From an uncultured Lachnospiraceae bacterium (lineage in GTDB: Bacteria > Bacillota > Clostridia > Lachnospirales > Lachnospiraceae), in NCBI GenBank assembly GCA_934385475.1, contig CAKRPS010000023.1, forward strand, positions 1 through 38,907: a DNA stretch of 38,907 nucleotides, in the 5' to 3' direction. Below are positions 7,680 to 16,344 of the stretch, piece after piece; positions within the stretch are counted from its first letter, which is position 1; the number at the start of each line of letters is the position of its first letter. The translations under genes were made by a program, and so were the position numbers. The notes beneath the pieces were generated by a model. The model made no database searches. It was not told the DNA's origin and was given only the letters and a program-made list of their open reading frames with translations.

Positions 7680-8033
7680 ATGAAAAAATGGTATGACGAG
7701 GAGTATCAATTCGAGGTGGAGGTGACAGGATTCCTGCGGGGAGATCACACGGAGCGTTACTGTCGTAACGGGGAGGAGATCGGAGACAAGTATACCTGTA
7801 CCTACGGTTGCCCGGTCAACGCGCAGGGATATGGAATCTGTCCCAAGGCGATGCTGGTGCTGTTTCCGACGATGGAGGCAATCAGAAGCGGCGGGGATTT
7901 GGAGAATATCGGCGGAGATGGCAAATACACGAAGAACTTTGTGTGTCCTGACGGCTGTGTAATGTTCCGGCTGACGGCAACCAAGACCGGGAAGGAGAAT
8001 TTCTATAAGGGGAAATTTTTTGACACTTTCTAG
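7680..8033 (+). CDS. TIGR04076 family protein
   Basis: The protein is 117 aa from the ATG at 7680, which follows a strong GGAGAGGAGA ribosome site. An in-frame ATG at 7632 lies inside the MITE repeat and is rejected. FEVEVTGFLRG opens a small beta-rich domain. Cysteines occur as YTCTYGCP, GICPKAM and FVCPDGCVMFRL, and SGGDLENIGG sits in the middle. This is the pattern of the small uncharacterised TIGR04076 proteins. The paired cysteines suggest metal or disulfide chemistry, but no activity is known. It stands alone between a MITE and the chemoreceptor gene. Confidence 0.75.
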   Translation: MKKWYDEEYQFEVEVTGFLRGDHTERYCRNGEEIGDKYTCTYGCPVNAQGYGICPKAMLVLFPTMEAIRSGGDLENIGGDGKYTKNFVCPDGCVMFRLTATKTGKENFYKGKFFDTF

Positions 8034-8087
8034 GGCATGAAAAAGGAAACTGCCTAGTCCGGGATGACATTATTGGAGTCCCTCTTC

Positions 8088-8117
8088 TTGAATTTGGAGG
8101 TATACCTGTGGTATCAT
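8088..8117 (+). promoter_or_regulatory. Candidate promoter for the chemoreceptor gene
   Basis: TTGAAT (8088-8093) and an extended -10, TGG-TATCAT (8109-8117), are separated by 18 nt. They lie 63 nt before the gene. No sigma-28 (flagellar) consensus was seen. The call rests on sequence match only. Confidence 0.4.
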
Positions 8118-8179
8118 AAAAGGTGTTCTAGGTATACTGAAGGGAAACCAAAAACAAGATACAACAGGGAGGGATTCTT

Positions 8180-10267
8180 ATGAAATCAATAAGGGCTAAG
8201 GTAACGGTAAGCATCATTTTGTGCTCACTCATTTCGTCGGTTCTGATCAGTGTGATCAGCATCACGTATTCAAGCAGAACGGCGACTAATGATGCGCAGA
8301 CGGAGCTGGCGATGTCGTGCGAAAATGCAAGCGGTGAGATCAATGCGCTTGTGTCCCGCATTGAGCAGTCGGTAAATACGATCAGTGATATTGCACTGGA
8401 AAATCTGGATTTTGCAAGATTTCAGACAGACAGTGCCTATGTGGATTCCTACACGGAAAGCCTCCGGGATGATTTTGTTACCTTTGCAGAGCATACAGAT
8501 GGTGCGATCTGTGCCTACATACGATACAATCCGGATTTTACAGATCCGACATCCGGTATCTTTCTGACGAGACCGGATACACAGTCTGAGTTTACAAGCT
8601 CAACGCCGACGGATTTCAGTATTTACGATAAAGATGATGTCGCACATGTCGGATGGTATTACATTCCGGTTGAGAATAAGGCACCCATCTGGATGGACCC
8701 TTATTTGAATGAAAATGTAAACATCTATATGGTCTCCTACGTGGTTCCGCTGTATGTGGACGGTGTTTCCGTGGGAATCATCGGTATGGATATTGACTTT
8801 GGACAGATGACAGACTACACGGATTCCGTGAAGGTCTTTGACACGGGATATTCCTTTATTGTAGACAAAAACGGTATCATCCAGCACCATGTCTCTATTC
8901 CGACTGGTACGGATCTGCGGGAGTACGAGGGCGGCAGCCTTGCATTTGTCGGTGACTTTATGGAGGATGATGCAAACCAGTCTACGATGATTGAGTACAC
9001 GATGGACGGGGAGAGCAGATATCTTACCTTTTCCAAACTGAATACAGGCATGAAGCTTGCCATGACAGTGCCGACGGAAGAAGTCAAGGCACATGCTAAA
9101 TCAGTTGCGATACAGACGATAGGGGCCATGAGCCTTGGTGTGATCATCTCTATAATTCTGGGTATTTTGATCGGAAGCAGTATTTCGGGACCGATCAAGA
9201 AGATTACCGATATTGTAAAGCAGACCGCTGCACTGAATTTCAAGAAGACACCGGAGGGAAGCAGGCTTGTAGAGCGGAAAGATGAGACCGGAAGCATGGC
9301 AAGAGCCGTAGGCGAGATGAGAGGCGTGCTGCGGAATCTGGTCGCGGATATGGAACAGATCCGGGATCATATGCTTGGCAATATGGAAGAACTGGACAAT
9401 GTCATGAAGGAGAATAACGCCGTGTCTGAGGACAATTCGGCGACAACGCAGGAACTTGCGGCAGGCATGGAAGAGACGACGGCCAGTGCCAACATGATCG
9501 TGAGCAATATCGGAACTATTCAGGACAATGTCACAGGAATCCGGAACCTGTCTCAGAATGGTCAGGAAGAGTCAAGAGAGGTAAGGGACAGGGCAAGAAA
9601 GCTTCGTGACACGACAGTTACCTCCAGCAATCGTACAATGGAAATGTATGAATCCATGAGAAAGAGAACGGATGAAGCCATTGAGCAGTCTAAGGTTGTG
9701 GTGAAGATCAATGAGCTGACAGAGAATATAAGAAACATCTCTTCCCAGACAAATCTGCTTGCGCTGAACGCCAACATTGAGGCGGCAAGAGCCGGAGAAG
9801 CGGGAAGGGGCTTTGCAGTGGTAGCTACGGAGATTGGTACTCTGGCAAGTCAGACCTTCCAGACGGTAGACGGGATCAACCAGATCGTAGAGGAAGTGAA
9901 TGCAGCCGTGAACAACATGACAGACTGTATCCGCGTCATCATGGAATTTTTGGACAAGACGGTAGTGACCGACTACAATTCCTTCAAGGAAGTGGGAGAA
10001 AAATACGAGGATGATGCGACCGTGTTTGCGGATTCCATGGGACGGATCTATGAAGAGATTTCCGAACTCAGCGAGAAGATAGACAATATCGCTCAGGCGA
10101 TAGACAGTGTCAGTGACACGATCAATCAGTCCACAGAGGGCATCAATCTGATCGCCGAGAAGTCCGGTGATGCGGTAGCCAAGACGGCAGAGGGATATGA
10201 CCGTCTGCAGGAGAACAGGGAAGGACTGCAGCATCTCAAAGAGATGATCGACAAGTTTGAGTTATAA
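8180..10267 (+). CDS. Methyl-accepting chemotaxis protein with extracellular dCache sensor
   Basis: The protein is 695 aa. The first membrane helix is at about 7-28 ([20 protein letters not shown]). A periplasm-type dCache ligand domain spans about 40-290, with [19 protein letters not shown] and [16 protein letters not shown]. The second helix is at about 308-330, followed by a HAMP ([17 protein letters not shown]). The cytoplasmic signalling rod has its hairpin tip at about 514-560: [20 protein letters not shown], then [21 protein letters not shown]. These are the CheW/CheA contact residues of all MCPs. GWYYIP resembles the binding site of amine or amino-acid type dCache domains, so an organic small-molecule ligand is plausible but unproven. 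It appears monocistronic, with a good ribosome site (GGGAGG). No other chemotaxis gene is present. Confidence 0.93.
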   Translation: MKSIRAKVTVSIILCSLISSVLISVISITYSSRTATNDAQTELAMSCENASGEINALVSRIEQSVNTISDIALENLDFARFQTDSAYVDSYTESLRDDFVTFAEHTDGAICAYIRYNPDFTDPTSGIFLTRPDTQSEFTSSTPTDFSIYDKDDVAHVGWYYIPVENKAPIWMDPYLNENVNIYMVSYVVPLYVDGVSVGIIGMDIDFGQMTDYTDSVKVFDTGYSFIVDKNGIIQHHVSIPTGTDLREYEGGSLAFVGDFMEDDANQSTMIEYTMDGESRYLTFSKLNTGMKLAMTVPTEEVKAHAKSVAIQTIGAMSLGVIISIILGILIGSSISGPIKKITDIVKQTAALNFKKTPEGSRLVERKDETGSMARAVGEMRGVLRNLVADMEQIRDHMLGNMEELDNVMKENNAVSEDNSATTQELAAGMEETTASANMIVSNIGTIQDNVTGIRNLSQNGQEESREVRDRARKLRDTTVTSSNRTMEMYESMRKRTDEAIEQSKVVVKINELTENIRNISSQTNLLALNANIEAARAGEAGRGFAVVATEIGTLASQTFQTVDGINQIVEEVNAAVNNMTDCIRVIMEFLDKTVVTDYNSFKEVGEKYEDDATVFADSMGRIYEEISELSEKIDNIAQAIDSVSDTINQSTEGINLIAEKSGDAVAKTAEGYDRLQENREGLQHLKEMIDKFEL

Positions 10268-10307
10268 GGCGAAGCAGGGATGTTCCTTATAAAATCCATG
10301 AAAAAGA

Positions 10308-10336
10308 TTGAATAGTTTGTAGAAATATGTTATATT
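10308..10336 (+). promoter_or_regulatory. Promoter of the cobalamin operon
   Basis: TTGAAT (10308-10313), a 17-nt spacer and TATATT (10331-10336) with an extended-10 TG at 10328-10329 give a strong housekeeping promoter. Transcription would begin near 10343, about 12 nt before the riboswitch P1 stem. Confidence 0.7.
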
Positions 10337-10354
10337 GTCTCCAATTGAACAGAT

Positions 10355-10534
10355 AGCGATCAGGTGTCGAAGCAGTCGGGCGTTTGCCCGGCTGGCTTCG
10401 GTGAAAAGGGAAACAGGTGTGAATCCTGTACGAACTCGTCACCGTAATTAGGGAGCAGAAGCCGATATATCACTGGGAAACTGGGAAGATGGCAGATGCG
10501 GAGATCTTTAAGCCGGGAGACCTGCCTGATAGCT
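10355..10534 (+). promoter_or_regulatory. Cobalamin (AdoCbl-type) riboswitch
   Basis: The B12 box is complete: AGCCGGGAGACCTGCC at 10511-10526. The closing P1 stem pairs AGCGATCAGG (10355-10364) with CCTGATAGCT (10525-10534), with one mismatch. Between them are GAAAAGGGAAACAGGTGTGA and ATCCTGTACG (conserved core and P4), CACCGTAATTAGGGAGCAGA, then GCCGATATATCACTGGG of the L5 region. A GC-rich P2-type hairpin CGGGCGTTTGCCCG sits near 10377-10390. In known members, bound corrinoid shuts off downstream expression. Here the controlled genes are uptake and synthesis of cobalamin, exactly the expected regulon. The aptamer is followed by a terminator at 10629-10663. Confidence 0.93.
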
Positions 10535-10628
10535 GTACAGAAACGTTTGTTTCAAGCCACGAGTAACTGGTTGTACGTGTGAGAGCAGAGGTGGATCATA
10601 GGATTTAATCTGTGCTTTCTTTGTGCGT

Positions 10629-10663
10629 AAACCCTTTACCTGAAAACAGGAAAGGGTTTTTTT
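10629..10663 (+). terminator. Riboswitch-linked intrinsic terminator
   Basis: AAACCCTTT-A-CCTG pairs with CAGG-AAAGGGTTT around an AAAA loop, leaving one bulged A. A U-tract follows (TTTTTTT from 57 to 63). It lies about 95 nt after the aptamer and 83 nt before the first gene, so it is the obvious expression platform. Confidence 0.85.
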
Positions 10664-10745
10664 ATGTTGTGTTGCCTGAGATAAAGGTTCTGTTGGATCA
10701 TGTTCAATACAAAGAGAAAGACAGGAAACTGTCGAAGGAGGAGAC

Positions 10746-12017
10746 ATGAAAAAAAGAGCAGTAGTATTATGGATGGCAGCAGTGATGGGCTGCAGTCTGG
10801 TAGGATGCGGCAGCAGTGCACAGACAGCAACCGAGAGCACGGTACAGGAAAGCAGCACAGAGGATCAGGCAGCAGAACAGACCGAGGAAGTACAGGACAC
10901 AACAGAGGACGCACAGGAGACGGATGCGCAGGAGGATGACGCAGATGCTGACCAGAAGGCAGCCGATGAGGTAGCAGCGATGATCGATGCAATCTATGTA
11001 CAGGAAAGAACAGATGAGACAGATCAGCAGTGTGCTGACGCAAAGGCAGCATGGGATGCTTTGACAGATGCACAGAAAGAGCTTGTAGAGGGCGAAAATG
11101 CTGATCCTGATTATTTCGGAAGAGATACAGGAGATGCGTCTAAGGATGATGCGCGTAATCAGGATGAGATCGGAGAGAATGAGATTCTGGTAGTCAGCTT
11201 CGGAACTTCCTTTAATGACAGCCGTGTGGCAGACATCAAGGGAATTGAGGATGCAATCCAGAAGGCATATCCGGACTGGTCTGTCAGAAGAGCCTTTACC
11301 GCACAGATCATCATCAACCATGTAGAGGCAAGAGATGGCGAGTGTATCGATAACATGCAGCAGGCTCTGGATCGTGCAGTGGCAAACGGTGTAAAGAACC
11401 TTGTAGTTCAGCCTACACATCTGATGCACGGAGCAGAGTATGACGAGCTGACAGAGGCAGTAGAAGCATATAAGGATCAGTTTGAGAGCGTAGAGTTCGC
11501 AGAGCCTCTTCTTGGCGAGGTTGGAAACGATGCGAGCGTGATCAATGAGGATAAGAAGGCAGTTGCAGAGATCCTTACAGCAGAGGCAGTAAGCGTAGCA
11601 GGTTATGACAGCCTGGATGCAGCAAAGGAAGATGGAACAGCATTTGTATTTATGGGACATGGAACTTCCCATGCAGCAAAGGTTTCCTACAGCCAGATGC
11701 AGGCACAGATGCAGGACCTTGGCTATGACAATGTCTTTATCGGAACGGTAGAGGGTGAACCGGAAGAGACAGCATGTGAGGCAGTTATCGAGGCAGCAGC
11801 AGAGGCTGGTTATACCAAGATCGTGCTTCGTCCTCTGATGGTAGTAGCCGGAGACCATGCAAACAACGATATGGCCGGTGAAGATGAGGATTCCTGGGTA
11901 AGCATGTTCACAGCATCCGGAAAGTTTGAAAGTGTAGATACACAGATTTTCGGACTTGGCGAGATCGCAGCGATCCAGGATATTTATGTAAACCATACAG
12001 CGGCAGTCATTGACTGA
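10746..12017 (+). CDS. Surface lipoprotein related to CbiK sirohydrochlorin cobaltochelatase
   Basis: The protein is 423 aa, against about 265-300 for cytoplasmic CbiK. It starts after AAGGAGGAG. The N-terminus is a type II signal peptide with the lipobox LVGC (Cys about 19). An acidic Glu/Gln/Thr spacer runs to about 75. A short helical module with AKAAWDALTDAQKELVEG occupies about 77-125. The chelatase domain fills 139-423: ILVVSFGTSFNDSR, FVFMGHGTSH (His305) and MVVAGDHANNDMAG (His371) are the strands and the two metal-ligand histidines of class II chelatases. CbiK inserts cobalt into sirohydrochlorin inside the cell, but this one would be anchored outside. Related lipoproteins such as P. 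gingivalis IhtB and periplasmic Desulfovibrio CbiK have been linked to haem or metal handling. Heading a B12-riboswitch operon with an importer, it may process tetrapyrroles or metal at the surface. Confidence 0.88.
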   Translation: MKKRAVVLWMAAVMGCSLVGCGSSAQTATESTVQESSTEDQAAEQTEEVQDTTEDAQETDAQEDDADADQKAADEVAAMIDAIYVQERTDETDQQCADAKAAWDALTDAQKELVEGENADPDYFGRDTGDASKDDARNQDEIGENEILVVSFGTSFNDSRVADIKGIEDAIQKAYPDWSVRRAFTAQIIINHVEARDGECIDNMQQALDRAVANGVKNLVVQPTHLMHGAEYDELTEAVEAYKDQFESVEFAEPLLGEVGNDASVINEDKKAVAEILTAEAVSVAGYDSLDAAKEDGTAFVFMGHGTSHAAKVSYSQMQAQMQDLGYDNVFIGTVEGEPEETACEAVIEAAAEAGYTKIVLRPLMVVAGDHANNDMAGEDEDSWVSMFTASGKFESVDTQIFGLGEIAAIQDIYVNHTAAVID

Positions 12018-12065
12018 TATAACCAGACAGACACCGCGAAAGTGTAAGAATTGAGGATGACGTTT

Positions 12066-12971
12066 ATGAAAGCAGCACAGATAAAAAAGATCGCTGCAAT
12101 CTTCCTGTCATGTGCGCTGTTGGCCGGTTGTGGAGCTGGCGCTGAGGAGACTCGGTCACAGACACAGGAACCGGTACAGGAAGAAACGCAGGAAGAACCG
12201 GTAGAAGAGACGGCGCAGGAGCCGGCAGAAGAAGTACCGGAGGAGACAGAAGAAGTTCTTGCGGATGGCGTTTACACAGCGGATTTTGACACGGACAATT
12301 CCATGTTCCGTGTCAACGAAGCCTGTGATGGCAAGGGAACACTGACCGTGGAAAACGGGGAGATGACGATCCATGTTTCCCTGAATTCCCAGAAGATCGT
12401 GAATCTCTATGTGGGACTTGCACAGGACGCCCAGAGGGACGGAGCAGAACTTTTAGAGCCGACCGTAGACACCGTGACCTACAGTGATGGAATGACCGAT
12501 GAGGTATACGGATTTGATATACCGGTTCCGGCACTTGATCAGGAGTTTGATCTGGCATTGATCGGAACAAAAGGAAAGTGGTATGACCATAAAGTGATCG
12601 TATCGAATCCTGAACCGGCACAGGAGAAAGCGCAGGAGCCGCTGACTCTGGAGGATGGTACCTATACGGTGGAGGTGACGATGGAAGGTGGAAGCGGCAG
12701 AGCTTCTATTACCTCGCCGACTGAGATCACCGTTGAGGGTGAGAAGATCACGGCAAGGGTTGAGTGGAGTAGTCCGAATTATGATTATATGATCGTGGAC
12801 GGCGAGAAATACCTGCCGGTCAATATGGAAGGCAATTCCGTTTTTGAGATCCCGGTTGCCACACTGGATGAGCCGATGGAGGTTATCGGTGATACCGTAG
12901 CAATGAGTACACCTCATGAGGTGGAATATACCTTGACGTTTCATACGGATTTAAACGATACGGAAGAATAA
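12066..12971 (+). CDS. Lipoprotein with two beta-rich modules, putative tetrapyrrole/metal-binding partner
   Basis: The protein is 301 aa from the ATG at 12066, which follows GAGGA with normal spacing; the in-frame ATG at 12057 overlaps that site. The lipobox is LLAGC (Cys about 22). A Glu/Gln/Pro spacer runs to about 60. Two similar modules follow: 62-180 (DGVYTADFDTDNSMF, GKGTLTVENGEMTIHVSL, LIGTKGKWYDHKVIV) and 195-296 (DGTYTVEVTMEGGSGRASI, VEWSSPNYDYMIVDGEKYLP). Both begin DGxYT and end in a strand before an acidic tail. They remind me of NEAT-like / iron-transport-associated beta-sandwiches, but I cannot confirm that. It lies between the CbiK-like lipoprotein and the importer binding protein, so a ligand-capture or handover role is the reasonable inference. 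Confidence 0.65.
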   Translation: MKAAQIKKIAAIFLSCALLAGCGAGAEETRSQTQEPVQEETQEEPVEETAQEPAEEVPEETEEVLADGVYTADFDTDNSMFRVNEACDGKGTLTVENGEMTIHVSLNSQKIVNLYVGLAQDAQRDGAELLEPTVDTVTYSDGMTDEVYGFDIPVPALDQEFDLALIGTKGKWYDHKVIVSNPEPAQEKAQEPLTLEDGTYTVEVTMEGGSGRASITSPTEITVEGEKITARVEWSSPNYDYMIVDGEKYLPVNMEGNSVFEIPVATLDEPMEVIGDTVAMSTPHEVEYTLTFHTDLNDTEE

Positions 12972-12984
12972 GAGGATACAGCAG

Positions 12985-14160
12985 ATGGACGCAAAGAAGA
13001 AATTTCTGTGTGGCCTGTTCATAGCGGGACTGTTGGGGCTTAGCAGCTGCGGCGGTCCCTCTTCCGATTCTGAGGGAGAGATCAGGGAGACGCAGGAAAC
13101 GCAGCAGGCGGTGCAGGAAGAAAACGGTCTGGTATACCAGAGCAGTATGGAACTGCAATATGCGGAGAATTTTTCAGTCGATTACTATGAAGGCGGCTAT
13201 GAAATGCTTGGAACTATGGACGGAACGCAGATTCTTCTGGTGCCGGAGGGGAAAGAGGTACCGGAAGGACTGGGAAAGGATGTCATTGTGTTGTACAGGC
13301 CGGTCTCAGACCTGTATCTGGTGTCGTCCTCTGTGATGGATATGTTCCGCGAGCTGGATGCACTTTCAGCGATCCGTTTTTCTGCACAGAAACAGGAAAA
13401 CTGGTATATTGAAGAGGCGAGAGAGGCGATGCAGGAGGGCAGGATCCAGTATGCCGGGAAGTACAACAGACCTGACTATGAAAAAATCGTGGCAGAAAAC
13501 TGTACGCTGGCGATTGAGAACCGAATGATCCTGCATGCGCCGGAGGTGATGGAGAAACTGCAGGAATTTGGAATTCCCGTGATGATCGAGTATTCAAGTC
13601 TTGAGAAGCATCCGCTCGGCCGGGTAGAGTGGGTTCGCTTTTTCGGTGCGTTGACCGGCAAGGAAGAGGAAGCAGAGCAGGCGTTTGCAAGACAGGTACA
13701 GCTGCTTGACAAGGTGGTTGATGGAGAGAAAACCGGAAGCAGTGTGGCGTTTTTCTATATCACGTCAAATGGGATGGTACAGGTGCGCAAGGGCACAGAT
13801 TATATTCCCAAAATGATCGAGTTTGCCGGGGGAAGTTATCTGCCGCAGAATACAGAAGATTCAGAATCCGGCCGGTCTACCTTTAACATGCAGATGGAGG
13901 ATTTTTACCAACAGGTTAAGGATGTGGACTTCATCATCTACAACAGTTCTATTGACGGGGGCGTGAACACAGTCGGGGAATTGCTGGATAAATGCAGTGT
14001 GTTGAAGGATTTCAAGGCCGTACAGTCCGGCAATGTGTTCTGTACTACGAATGATATGTACCAGCAGTCGATGGCAGTCGGTGATATGCTGGAGGACATT
14101 CACCGTATGCTGGAAGGCGGTCAGGACGAAGAAATGAAATATTTATTCAGGCTGCAGTGA
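12985..14160 (+). CDS. btuF: ABC transporter substrate-binding lipoprotein, BtuF/FepB type
   Basis: The protein is 391 aa. The signal peptide ends in a lipobox, LSSC (Cys about 22). The mature part is a class III helical-backbone binding protein: YAENFSVDYYEGGYEMLGT opens the first lobe, IVLYRPVSDLYLVSSSVMDM follows, and the second lobe carries GGSYLPQNT and VDFIIYNSSIDGGV. These are family features of periplasmic proteins for cobalamin, haem and siderophores. It starts 13 nt after the module lipoprotein and is followed by the permease and ATPase. The riboswitch and B12 genes make a corrinoid the leading ligand, but haem or another tetrapyrrole would be bound by the same fold. The gene symbol is by context. 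Confidence 0.82.
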   Translation: MDAKKKFLCGLFIAGLLGLSSCGGPSSDSEGEIRETQETQQAVQEENGLVYQSSMELQYAENFSVDYYEGGYEMLGTMDGTQILLVPEGKEVPEGLGKDVIVLYRPVSDLYLVSSSVMDMFRELDALSAIRFSAQKQENWYIEEAREAMQEGRIQYAGKYNRPDYEKIVAENCTLAIENRMILHAPEVMEKLQEFGIPVMIEYSSLEKHPLGRVEWVRFFGALTGKEEEAEQAFARQVQLLDKVVDGEKTGSSVAFFYITSNGMVQVRKGTDYIPKMIEFAGGSYLPQNTEDSESGRSTFNMQMEDFYQQVKDVDFIIYNSSIDGGVNTVGELLDKCSVLKDFKAVQSGNVFCTTNDMYQQSMAVGDMLEDIHRMLEGGQDEEMKYLFRLQ

Positions 14161-14197
14161 AAGTGGGTAAGACGATAAGACAGGAGGAAAGAGGGAA

Positions 14198-15214
14198 ATG
14201 AAGCGCAGAAGAAAAAGAAGAACGATCGCGGCTTTTGTCATTCTGACAGCGGCTACCTTGCTCCTGACAGCGGCTAACATAGGCATTGGAACAGTGAAAA
14301 TCCCGCTTTCGGAGATTTATGATGCTGTCTGCGGACATGCGACAGAGCATGCGGCGATTTTGTGGAATATCAGGATGCCCAGAACGGCGGCGGCTTTGAT
14401 CCTTGGCGGTGCGCTCGCACTGTCCGGCTATCTGCTCCAGACCTTTTTTCATAATCCGATAGCAGGCCCCTTTGTGCTGGGAATCTCTTCGGGAGCCAAG
14501 ATGACGGTGGCAGTTGTTATGATCCTGTGGATCCGGTATGCAATGCGCGTCAGCTCTGCTGTGTTGATGACAACGGCCTTTGCAGGGGCGATGCTGTCAA
14601 TGGTTTTTGTGCTTATGATCGCGCGGAGGGTGAGCAGCATGTCTGTTCTGGTAGTCTGCGGAGTGATGATCGGTTATATCTGCTCTGCCATAACGGAATT
14701 TATCGTAACCTTTGCAGACGATGCACAGATCGTGAATCTCCATAACTGGTCAAGGGGAAGCTTTTCAGGCATGAACTGGGGGCAGGTGACGGTCATGGCG
14801 GTGGTGACGACGATAACCCTTGCGATCGTGATCCTGTTGGCAAAGCCGTTGGGTGCCTATCGGCTGGGGGAAGCCTACGCGCAGAATCTCGGTGTGAACA
14901 TAAGACTGCTCCGTATTGCACTTGTGATCCTGTCGAGCGTTCTTTCGGCCTGTGTCGTAGCCTTTGCCGGGCCGATCTCGTTTGTGGGTGTAGCAGTTCC
15001 ACAGCTGATGAAGGAATTGTTTCAAAGCAGCAGGCCACATATCATGATACCGGCGTGCTTCTTAGGGGGCAGCGTCTTCTGTCTGCTCTGCGATCTGCTG
15101 GCAAGAGTTCTGCTTGCGCCGACGGAACTCAGTATCAGCACCGTCACGGCTGTATTTGGAGCACCGGTGGTGGTCTGGGTAATGATGAGACGAAATAAGG
15201 AGAGGGCTGTCTGA
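14198..15214 (+). CDS. btuC: ABC transporter permease, BtuC/FecCD family
   Basis: The protein is 338 aa with about nine to ten hydrophobic segments. NIRMPRTAAALILGGALALS is the FecCD/BtuC signature (RLPRxxxAxLxGxxLAxSG), and GYLLQTFFHNPIAGPFVLGI is the segment after it. AFAGPISFVGVAVPQLMKEL is the coupling-helix region that meets the ATPase. Length is standard. The ribosome site AGGAGG precedes the ATG, and the stop codon overlaps the ATPase start (TGATGG). It would import the ligand delivered by the preceding lipoprotein. Substrate class is as for that protein. Confidence 0.92.
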   Translation: MKRRRKRRTIAAFVILTAATLLLTAANIGIGTVKIPLSEIYDAVCGHATEHAAILWNIRMPRTAAALILGGALALSGYLLQTFFHNPIAGPFVLGISSGAKMTVAVVMILWIRYAMRVSSAVLMTTAFAGAMLSMVFVLMIARRVSSMSVLVVCGVMIGYICSAITEFIVTFADDAQIVNLHNWSRGSFSGMNWGQVTVMAVVTTITLAIVILLAKPLGAYRLGEAYAQNLGVNIRLLRIALVILSSVLSACVVAFAGPISFVGVAVPQLMKELFQSSRPHIMIPACFLGGSVFCLLCDLLARVLLAPTELSISTVTAVFGAPVVVWVMMRRNKERAV

Positions 15215-16329
15215 TGGATTATTATTTTAAAACAGAAAAGCTTAGTGTCGGCTATCAGAAAAAGCCAGTTGTGGAAGAGGTCGGGATCGGCATCAGAAAG
15301 GGAGAGATCCTGACCCTGATCGGGCCTAACGGAGCCGGAAAATCCACGGTGTTAAAGAGTATTGCAGGACAGCTTGCACCCCTTGCCGGAACCGTTTATA
15401 TAGACGGAAAGGACAAAAGCAGTCTCGATGAAAAAGAGTTGTCAAGAAGGCTTTCTGTTGTGTGGACGCAGAAGCTTCGTGCGGAGCGGATGACCTGTGA
15501 GGATGTGGTTGCGACAGGGCGCTATCCGTACACCGGACGGTTTGGAATGCTGACAAAGGAAGATCATGACAAGATAGAGGAAGCGATGGAACTGGTTCAC
15601 GTTTCGGATCTTAAAGACTGCGATTTTACCTGTGTCAGCGATGGACAGAGACAGCAGGTGATGCTGGCGCGGGCCATCTGTCAGGAACCGGAGATCCTGA
15701 TTCTTGATGAGCCGACTTCCTATCTGGATGTCAGGCATAAGCTTGAAATTCTTTCTTTTCTGCAGGAAATGCAAAGAGAGAAAAACCTTACGGTCATCAT
15801 GTCTCTTCATGAACTGGATCTGGCTGCCAAGGTGTCCGATAAGCTCCTTTGCCTGAACGGGAGGTATGCACAGCGGTTCGGAACGCCGGAGGATATCTTT
15901 GAACGGGGCTATCTGTCAGAGCTGTTTGGAATTCAGACAGGAAGCTATGAGGAAGAGAGCGGCTGCATGGAACTGGAGAAGGCGAAGGGGGAGGCATCCG
16001 TGTTCGTGATCGCCGGTATGGGAAAAGGAAGAAATGTGTACCGGAGACTGCAACGGCAGGGAGTACCCTTTGTAACTGGAATTCTGTATGACAACGATCA
16101 GGATTATCCGGTTGCCAGAGCGCTTGGAACAGAGGTGTATGTGCAGAGAGGATTGGAGCCGGTATCGGAGGAACTGCTTGCAAAAGCAAAGAAGGCACTG
16201 GATACCTGTGATATTGTGATCAGCTGCCGCAGGAAATTCGGAAGTCTGGAGCAGGCAAACCGCGAGCTTCTGGAGTATGCGAGAGCCAGAGGCAAGGTGA
16301 TAGAAAGATGTTATGGAGACAAAAAATAG
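15214..16329 (+). CDS. btuD: ABC transporter ATP-binding protein, BtuD/FepC family, with C-terminal extension
   Basis: The protein is 371 aa; plain FepC/BtuD ATPases are about 250-265. Walker A is LIGPNGAGKST (residues about 36-46). The signature is VSDGQRQQ, replacing LSGGQ. Walker B is ILILDEPTSYLD, and the switch His is in SLHELDLAA. From about 262 an extra domain reads VFVIAGMGKGRNVYRRL, then GTEVYVQRGLEPVSEE and CDIVISCRRKFG. It looks like a small Rossmann-like fold. Archaeal BtuD-type ATPases carry a comparable tail, which supports a corrinoid importer. The start overlaps the permease stop by one base. Roles of the tail are unknown; a regulatory sensor is a possibility. Confidence 0.9.
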   Translation: MDYYFKTEKLSVGYQKKPVVEEVGIGIRKGEILTLIGPNGAGKSTVLKSIAGQLAPLAGTVYIDGKDKSSLDEKELSRRLSVVWTQKLRAERMTCEDVVATGRYPYTGRFGMLTKEDHDKIEEAMELVHVSDLKDCDFTCVSDGQRQQVMLARAICQEPEILILDEPTSYLDVRHKLEILSFLQEMQREKNLTVIMSLHELDLAAKVSDKLLCLNGRYAQRFGTPEDIFERGYLSELFGIQTGSYEEESGCMELEKAKGEASVFVIAGMGKGRNVYRRLQRQGVPFVTGILYDNDQDYPVARALGTEVYVQRGLEPVSEELLAKAKKALDTCDIVISCRRKFGSLEQANRELLEYARARGKVIERCYGDKK

Positions 16330-16344
16330 AAAGGTGGCTGACGG

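Noticed and set aside
8031..8059. Hairpin CTAGGGCA / TGCCTAG as a terminator
   Set aside because: The stem is short with a bulge, the loop is long and no U-tract follows.
10767..11996. 409-codon open frame on the minus strand across the chelatase gene
   Set aside because: It is a mirror of the plus-strand codon bias (GCA, GAG, CAG rich); its translation is Cys/Leu/Ile-rich nonsense, while the plus strand has a full chelatase domain.
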